In this document: positions 58,808 through 64,000 of the stretch, piece after piece
Layout of the letters: each line of letters starts with the position of its first letter
How positions within the stretch are numbered: position 1 is the stretch's first letter
Source: Vulcanisaeta sp. JCM 14467
Lineage (GTDB): Archaea; Thermoproteota; Thermoprotei; Thermoproteales; Thermocladiaceae
Assembly: GCF_001316245.1 (NCBI RefSeq)
Contig: NZ_BBDM01000006.1
Span: 1 to 64,000 of the forward strand
DNA length: 64,000 nucleotides
Direction of reading: 5' to 3'
The notes under the pieces: model-generated
What the model was told of the DNA's origin: nothing
Seen by the model: only the letters and a program-made list of their open reading frames with translations
Databases searched by the model: none
Program-made: the position numbers and the translations under genes

Positions 58808-60193
58808 TTACCTCGAGGTCCAGGGCTTTAGGCCGTATAATATGTATGCTGTGATTATAGCGCCAACTATTACGGCCATGAAGAATACAAAGCTGCTAAC
58901 AGCCATCTGTAGATTACCACTTAGTATGTGGCCGCTGGCACAGCCATTAGCCATCCTAGCACCAAATAGTACTAGGTAAGCGCCTATGAACGAGGCTAAT
59001 GCCCTAAGTCCTGGTGTGTTACCGAACCTGTTTCTCCATATGTGTGGTGTCCATGGCTTAAATGCCATAAACCTCCTCGTTATGAATATCGATGATATTA
59101 AGCCGCCGAGGAATGTCCCGAGGTCTGAAAGAGGCTCCCAACCAATTTCACTGAATGGCTTATCAACTGGGACACCATTAACTATCTTCAATCCACCAAA
59201 TAGCTGGAAATAGGGTAAGCTGGCGGCCCAGTGTGGATTTATGAAGTATAGTATTTGTGACCAAATCCACGCGTACGTTGTTGATTCACCAAATATCTGC
59301 CTAAGTACGATAACCGCCACGGCCACTAACGTGAAGTCAAAGGCCAGCGCAAATATTATCCTTGATGAACGGGGCTGCTGAACAGAAACTGCCTCAATTA
59401 CATAGTCAGGTATTTTTGGATAATCCTCCTTGAACTCGCTAATCTCATCCTCAAGCGGCATAATCTCCTTAGTCCTACCAGTGAGGTGAAGCACGCATGC
59501 CTTACCGCCCTGCCTCCTCGGTATAAATAACCACATACTAATCATCAATATGCCGAATACTACGGCTACGACTAATTCATCAAGCCTTGTTGTTAAGCCG
59601 AATAATGTGGGCCATGTTATTGGGCCGAAGTTAAGAGTATCCCAGAAGAAGTACCTTGCCTGGCCAAAAATTAATGACCAAGTTAGGGCACCCAGTAAAC
59701 CGCCAATCACGGCATACACAGCATCCCTCCTACCCTGACCAAGCGCTATCCATATAGTTCCTGGGAAGTAGCCCGCGATTGCAACGCCGATGCCGAATAA
59801 TAAGCCTCCAATGACAATGCCAGGTATAAAGAACGCCTTAATGCCCCAATGAAGTACTGGTACAAATAAATTAAGGGCATAAAGTAGTATTGCGCCAACG
59901 CCTATGACTAATCCAAAGCATACCATCAATAGTCTATCCTTTAGAGTAATAGCTCTAATTATGACATCAGGGTTAGAGAAGTCCCAAATCTCTAAAGGTA
60001 TTGATAATAGAATCCCTGCAAATACACCAACCCATAATGGTGCAAGGTACACATGATATACAAGCTGCATGACTATACCTCCAATAAGCATCGTTAAAGC
60101 ACCTATTAGAAGTATTGATGCAACTACCCACATAGGCCTAAGATTTGCAGTGCCAACCGTAATCTTCAGAGATTTACTGCCCATATTGGTCAT
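58808..60193 (-). CDS. YeeE/YedE family sulfur-compound transporter (second copy)
   Basis: 461 residues, about nine or ten membrane segments with a cytoplasmic loop (RRQGGKACVLHLTGRTKEIM). The second repeat has the cysteine motif GARMANGCASGHILSGNLQM, as in thiosulfate transporters. In the first repeat IAGYFPGTIWIALGQG has Phe where family members often have Cys (GYCPGT). Intact frame. Paralogue of 15364-16793. MTNMGSKS start; an internal ATG four codons on is possible. Confidence 0.82.
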   Translation of the reverse strand: MTNMGSKSLKITVGTANLRPMWVVASILLIGALTMLIGGIVMQLVYHVYLAPLWVGVFAGILLSIPLEIWDFSNPDVIIRAITLKDRLLMVCFGLVIGVGAILLYALNLFVPVLHWGIKAFFIPGIVIGGLLFGIGVAIAGYFPGTIWIALGQGRRDAVYAVIGGLLGALTWSLIFGQARYFFWDTLNFGPITWPTLFGLTTRLDELVVAVVFGILMISMWLFIPRRQGGKACVLHLTGRTKEIMPLEDEISEFKEDYPKIPDYVIEAVSVQQPRSSRIIFALAFDFTLVAVAVIVLRQIFGESTTYAWIWSQILYFINPHWAASLPYFQLFGGLKIVNGVPVDKPFSEIGWEPLSDLGTFLGGLISSIFITRRFMAFKPWTPHIWRNRFGNTPGLRALASFIGAYLVLFGARMANGCASGHILSGNLQMAVSSFVFFMAVIVGAIITAYILYGLKPWTSR

Positions 60194-60283
60194 GTATCTG
60201 ATTTTTTTTAGTTATATTTAAATACTAATATTTCAAAAATATGACACTTAATAATGCTAGCTCGTTATTCATAATGATAGAAG

Positions 60284-60293
60284 TATTTTAATA
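60284..60293 (+). promoter_or_regulatory. TATA box of rps6e
   Basis: TATTTTAATA centred about 27 bases before the ATG at 60316. Confidence 0.55.
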
Positions 60294-60315
60294 GCCCCTA
60301 TTTACGCTCAAGTCA

Positions 60316-60771
60316 ATGCCCACGTTTAAGCTGGTGCTTAGTGACCCAATGAGCGGGAGGGCTAAGCAGTTTGAGGTTAAGGATCCAGTTGCCCAGAGGT
60401 TTGTGGGCTTGAAAATAGGTGATGAGGTTGATGGTGGTGTGATTAAGGAGGTGTTTGAGCTACCGCCTGGCTTTAAGATTAGGATTACGGGTGGTAGTGG
60501 TGTCGATGGTGCTCCAATGCTGCCGAATATTGAGGGTGCGGTTAAGAAGTACCTATTAATGAGTGAGGGTGTTGGCTATCACCCTGAGAAGCGCGGCATG
60601 AGGAAGAGGAAGCTTGTCAGGGGTAACACGATTAGTGACCAGATTGTTCAGGTAAATGCCGTTCTTGTCTATCCAAGGGATTGGAAGGAGGGTCCAATCA
60701 TACCGCTTGGCGATAAGGAGGTTCAGAAGCTCAGTGGTGGCGCTGAGCAGAAGGCCGAGGAGAAGCAGTGA
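60316..60771 (+). CDS. rps6e: Ribosomal protein S6e
   Basis: 151 residues with the family start MPTFKLVLSDPMSGRAKQFE, IGDEVDGGVI, FKIRITGGSGVDGAPMLPN and RKRKLVRGNTISDQIVQVNA. Small-subunit protein. Monocistronic, with its own promoter, and not near other ribosomal genes apart from Cren7 downstream. Confidence 0.94.
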   Translation: MPTFKLVLSDPMSGRAKQFEVKDPVAQRFVGLKIGDEVDGGVIKEVFELPPGFKIRITGGSGVDGAPMLPNIEGAVKKYLLMSEGVGYHPEKRGMRKRKLVRGNTISDQIVQVNAVLVYPRDWKEGPIIPLGDKEVQKLSGGAEQKAEEKQ

Positions 60772-61015
60772 TAAGAGAAGCTTGTCATAACTTCTTATTT
60801 TAATTCAATTTACTATTAAGACTGGTTTTAATTGCTAACGAAAATAGAAATAATGCTCAAGACTTTATCATAATTATGGATTTTATCGATGAAAAATATT
60901 CCTTGTTTATATTTATAATATTTCCTGTCTTGTTTTTCATTTCTTTTTCGTTTTATTCTTATGGTTCTTTCTAAAGCGATATATTTATAAATATGCATTA
61001 CAGAAAAGTCAATGT
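60772..61015. other. A/T-rich gap between rps6e and cren7 with T-rich runs
   Basis: No gene. Several T-rich stretches on the plus strand (for example TTCTTATTTTAATTC near 60795 and TTTTTCATTTCTTTTTCGTTTT near 60932-60953) fit archaeal poly-T termination signals after rps6e. The cren7 TATA box lies at the right end. Confidence 0.4.
60981..60992 (+). promoter_or_regulatory. TATA box of cren7
   Basis: ATATTTATAAAT, one of the strongest TATA matches in the window, about 29 bases before the ATG at 61016; preceded by AAAGCG (BRE-like). Confidence 0.65.
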
Positions 61016-61219
61016 ATGGTAAAGCTAGAGGACCTGGCAAAGAAGGATTATGAGATAGAGTATGAGGGGAGCAAGTACAAGCTTAAGCCTACGAAGGTTT
61101 GGAAGGTTCAGCCTAAGGGTAGGAAGGGCTTCGTAATGGCACTCTTCAGGTTGCCCACTGGTAAGGTTGTTAGGAAGGTTGTGGCTAAGGTCGACGAGCA
61201 GGGTAACATAATCACCTAA
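61016..61219 (+). CDS. cren7: Chromatin protein Cren7
   Basis: 67 residues. The core LKPTKVWKVQPKGRKGFVMA and LFRLPTGKVVRKVV match Cren7, the small SH3-like DNA-bending protein of Crenarchaeota, with basic residues and an N-terminal extension of about 20 residues compared with the Sulfolobus protein. Own strong promoter, monocistronic, as for an abundant nucleoid protein. Confidence 0.88.
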   Translation: MVKLEDLAKKDYEIEYEGSKYKLKPTKVWKVQPKGRKGFVMALFRLPTGKVVRKVVAKVDEQGNIIT

Positions 61220-61291
61220 GCGTAATAATTAACATTTAAGTAAAAATAAATTAAATAACGAATTTTATCTCCCTAACATAAAGGGATTAAC

Positions 61292-61939
61292 ATGGATATT
61301 ACCAAAATTAGGATAAGTGTGTCGGGCTATGACGAGCTCGTTAACCTGATGCTGAATTGCACCAGGTGTAAGCTGTATACGTCGAGGAGGAGGGTCGTCC
61401 CTGGGGAGGGTCCTTTAAATGCCAGGATAATGATTATTGGCGAGGCACCTGGCGAGAGAGAGGATGAGGAGGGTAGGCCATTCGTTGGTGCTGCGGGACA
61501 GTTGCTGACTAAGTTATTGAATACCGTGGGCATTAGGAGGGAGGAGGTCTACATAACGAATGTCGTCAAGTGTAGACCACCTAATAATAGGGATCCTGAA
61601 CCTGACGAGATTGAGGCATGCAGACCTTACTTAGTTACTCAAATATTAATGATAAGGCCCCAGATAATTATATGTCTAGGTAGGCATAGCGCCAGGGAGG
61701 TTCTCACAATAGCTGGTTACCCTGAGAAGTCCGTATCCAACATAAGTAGTATTAGGGGTAGGGTGTTTAATGCTAGGCTTGGTGACCTTAATGTTAAGGT
61801 CCTACCGACGTACCACCCAGCCGCTGCACTGTACAACCCAAGGCTTAGGGGCATTATTGAGGAGGATTTGAGGAAGGTAAAGACCTTGCTGGGTAAGGGT
61901 GAGGGAGGTGGGGGTATACTTGACTATTTAGGTCCCTGA
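61292..61939 (+). CDS. Family 4 uracil-DNA glycosylase (iron-sulfur)
   Basis: Removes uracil from DNA. Motif A GEAPGEREDEEGRPFVGAAG and the C-terminal motif LPTYHPAAALYNPRLR are diagnostic. Cys in LNCTRCKLY, ACRPYL and the region ICLGRH supply the FeS cluster ligands (CxxC plus two more). 215 residues, normal length. Convergent with the glycosyltransferase gene with a 1-base gap. Confidence 0.93.
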   Translation: MDITKIRISVSGYDELVNLMLNCTRCKLYTSRRRVVPGEGPLNARIMIIGEAPGEREDEEGRPFVGAAGQLLTKLLNTVGIRREEVYITNVVKCRPPNNRDPEPDEIEACRPYLVTQILMIRPQIIICLGRHSAREVLTIAGYPEKSVSNISSIRGRVFNARLGDLNVKVLPTYHPAAALYNPRLRGIIEEDLRKVKTLLGKGEGGGGILDYLGP

Positions 61940-61940
61940 G

Positions 61941-63322
61941 TCATAACGTACCTTTGAGTATCCTCCATAATCCCCTCACGTACCCTGCCAGGTATGGCAG
62001 TGTAATGAGCATATTCACTAGGTTGAGGCGTATTATCGAGGCTGTGAATGCGGTAATCACGAGTATGGTCATTAAGTACTCCGGAAGCAGATTAAGGCTT
62101 TCCCTAACCACTTACGGGAACCCTTGGGTGTTGGTATCCACTCAATCCTGCCAATACCGAGGAGACCCATTAGGTTTGCAAGGGCTATCCTGGGTAGCGC
62201 CATTATGAAGGCGAGGTTTGCACTATTAATCGCGAAGACGTCCCTACGAGGATCACCACCAAGCTCCTTATCAAGCATTAGCAATGAGTATAGGTAAGTT
62301 AGTAATGGTGGTACAACCATTATTAATAATACAGCGAATGTCCAGGTTGGGATGCTCATCCCAGCAATGTCCATGGCTACTAGCATGAGTATTGACGCTA
62401 ATTGGAGAACGTAGGCGAAATACTGCCCCAGGTAAAGCAGTACCGTGGCGCCATGTCTCCTACGCAGGACTTGCCAGAAGTACCTCCTAATAACCCTACC
62501 AACACCAAAGCTCCACCTCAATTGTTGCCTAAGGAACCCGGCATAATTAACGGGGACCTCCACGTTAACGAGCGCGTTATCGGCATATGAAACCCTTAAA
62601 CCATTAATGAAGAACTTCACGCCGAGCTCCACATCCTCAAGGACATCCTCAGGCCAATAACCAATCCTCCTCAATGCGCCAATGTTTACTAAAGAACCGC
62701 TGCCGAGTATTGGTACCCAACCAATCAAGTCGTTGAGTGCCTTCAAAACCTTAAAGAATAGGGCATAACCAATCCACTGCCCACGGGCCAATAATGAATC
62801 ATTTTCATTGCTAGCGACCCAGTGAGGAACCACGGCAGCCGCAGAGTTCGCGTTCTTAATTAATTCATTAATACTCTCTCGGCTCATTGATGAATCAACG
62901 TCAAGCACAAGCATGTAGTCACTGTCGCTCATCTCAACCCTCTTAATAACGTGATTCAACGCGCCACCCTTATAACCACTTGGTTTCTCCCTATGAATAA
63001 CCCTAAAACCATACTTACTACCTAACGCCCTTATGATGCCCAGAGTGCTGTTGTCATAACCATCAAGTACGTAAATAGTACCAAGCTTCAACCCTAAGGA
63101 TGCTAACCTCCTCATTGATGTCTCCACCAGATCGAGTGGTTCGGACTTGGCAGGGATAACGAGGAATACGTTTCCCTTGACTCCCAAATTACCGCCATTC
63201 ACCTTATCCTTATGAGTATTGCCGCTTCTCTTAATAATCATTAATTGATATATTATTGGGTAGAACGATATTATCGTTACTATTAGGTATATTATTACGA
63301 GTGTGGTTTCGTAATTAATCAT
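61941..63322 (-). CDS. Family 2 glycosyltransferase, membrane-bound, frameshift near C-terminus
   Basis: N-terminal membrane segment (7-29), then the GT2 domain: VIPAKSEPLDLVETSM, VLDGYDNSTLG, VLDVDSSMSRE (DxD-like), LEDVELGVKF and QQLRWSFGVGRVIRR (the QxxRW motif of processive enzymes), followed by four or more membrane segments. One C missing near 62092 restores ALNLLPEYLMTILVITAF and a stop at 61941. About 460 residues. Probably makes a surface or membrane-lipid polysaccharide; donor and acceptor unknown. Confidence 0.85.
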
Positions 63323-63365
63323 TGTATCGCCTATAATCGCAATAACTTAATAACTTATCCCACCC

Positions 63366-64000
63366 TCAACTCCTTAAATTGCTTAAGTCAAGGATAACAT
63401 CAACACGTACATTCCTATCCCTCAACTTATTAATCCAGGAATTGCTCATTGAGATTAATACCGAGACACCCACTAACCTAGCTCCTGCACTATTTACTAG
63501 CTCGATCAATGCATTCAACGTCCTACCAGTCCTAACGATATCATCAACTATCAAAACCTCATCACCCCTCTCGAGTAAGTGCCTCGGCAAGTATAAGGAA
63601 ACCCTGCGCGGTGGTGAATCAACTATGTAGCTAACCTCGTAGAAGTCCTCTGAGGCGATATCCTTATACTGCTTGGCAATGGCTAGCCTTGCATTTAATG
63701 CGTATGAAGCCATCACTGAGAGGGGTATTCCATCGGTGGCCGCGGTTAATACCTTATTATTGGTAGGTCAGAGAATGAGTCCTTAACCCTTCTTTGGTAG
63801 AGTTTGAGTATGTATGGGTTAAACAGTACATTATTTAGGTCGATAAACCCATCCTTAATTGTGACATTTCTCCTCAAAACCTCGGTTAAGTCAAGCATGG
63901 GCTTCAATCTCTCCTTAATTACGTTAACGGTGTCTAATGACGGTAGTAAATCGCCATTGGCATACCTGCAGAGTAGGCTTTCTGGTATGTCTAGTATCTG
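63366..64000 (-). CDS. GfcR-like HTH-phosphoribosyltransferase regulator, partial and frameshifted
   Basis: The C-terminal 116 residues carry the PRPP-binding motif VLIVDDIVRTGRTLNALIEL of the type I phosphoribosyltransferase fold. Further upstream, after one missing base near 63764, the sequence reads KVLTAATDGIPLSVMASYA, VTIKDGFIDLNNVLFNPYI and an N-terminal segment IPESLLCRYANGDLLPSLDT that looks like a helix-turn-helix end. This is the layout of archaeal GfcR/PyrE-like regulators, which sense metabolites through the PRTase domain. The N-terminus lies beyond the window. Confidence 0.75.

Noticed and set aside
9200-63716. Programmed ribosomal frameshifting or recoding in many genes
   Set aside because: The breaks have no shared slippery site or downstream structure, occur in different gene classes and also in a tRNA stem, and nearly always need an added base; sequence error is simpler.
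1-64000. CRISPR arrays, rRNA genes, inteins, complete insertion sequences
   Set aside because: I scanned for regular repeats, rRNA-like stretches, intein blocks and transposase pairs and saw none; only the TnpB remnant was found.

Overview
The window reads as chromosomal DNA of a hyperthermophilic crenarchaeon (Thermoproteota), most likely order Thermoproteales and close to Vulcanisaeta or Caldivirga. The evidence is a Cren7 chromatin protein, PaREP1- and PaREP2-type proteins (families named from Pyrobaculum), a QueF-like archaeosine enzyme, eukaryote-type ribosomal proteins (S6e, S19e, S27e, L15e, L39e, L44e), topoisomerase VI subunit A, a PCNA/PriS/GINS cluster, an AglB/STT3 oligosaccharyltransferase, and TATA boxes about 26-30 bases before many start codons, which implies leaderless transcripts. 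The genus is an inference.

Layout. 1-1.6 kb: ABC-2 exporter. 1.75-2.5 kb: tRNA-Leu followed by a decayed TnpB. 2.5-5.1 kb: membrane protein and a surface-anchored Lon-type protease. 5.2-24 kb: housekeeping genes (argF, top6A, moaA, queF-like, nadE and a nitrilase, icd, dphB, glyoxylate reductase, Nudix, YeeE/YedE transporter, cyclase, glucose dehydrogenase, ndk, hemL/hemA, M20 peptidase, THUMP protein). 24-26.7 kb: accessory island (PaREP2-like protein, unknown ORFs, dead S9 peptidase). 26.7-29.2 kb: L15e, exosome-linked RNA-binding protein, RNase P Rpp30 and Pop5. 29.3-37.3 kb: flavin reductase and a complete peptide ABC transporter. 37.3-39 kb: L39e, PDCD5, S19e. 39-44.4 kb: DUF1028, then TFS, PCNA, PriS, GINS, L44e, S27e, aIF2-alpha, Nop10. 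44.4-47.6 kb: AglB and aldose epimerase. 47.7-48.9 kb: tRNA-Arg and two PaREP1 genes. 49-55 kb: a six-gene MoxR/DUF58/DUF4129 membrane cluster. 55-64 kb: metallo-beta-lactamase-fold protein, acyl-CoA synthetase, exonuclease III, second YeeE/YedE, S6e, Cren7, family 4 uracil-DNA glycosylase, glycosyltransferase, and a phosphoribosyltransferase-type regulator that runs off the right edge.

The dominant anomaly is that about 30 otherwise intact, mostly essential genes are interrupted by a one-base frameshift, nearly always a missing base in a short G or C run. One tRNA acceptor stem shows the same fault. This fits consensus errors of a long-read or homopolymer-prone assembly far better than biology, so interrupted genes are annotated here as single repaired CDSs, with the break noted. 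Two loci are true pseudogenes by independent evidence: the TnpB remnant (two zinc cysteines mutated, N-terminus lost) and the S9 peptidase remnant (nucleophile motif gone). The most attractive less-described candidates are the six-gene MoxR/DUF58 cluster, the ectodomain Lon protease without an ATPase, and the PaREP2-like protein with a LAGLIDADG-like motif.
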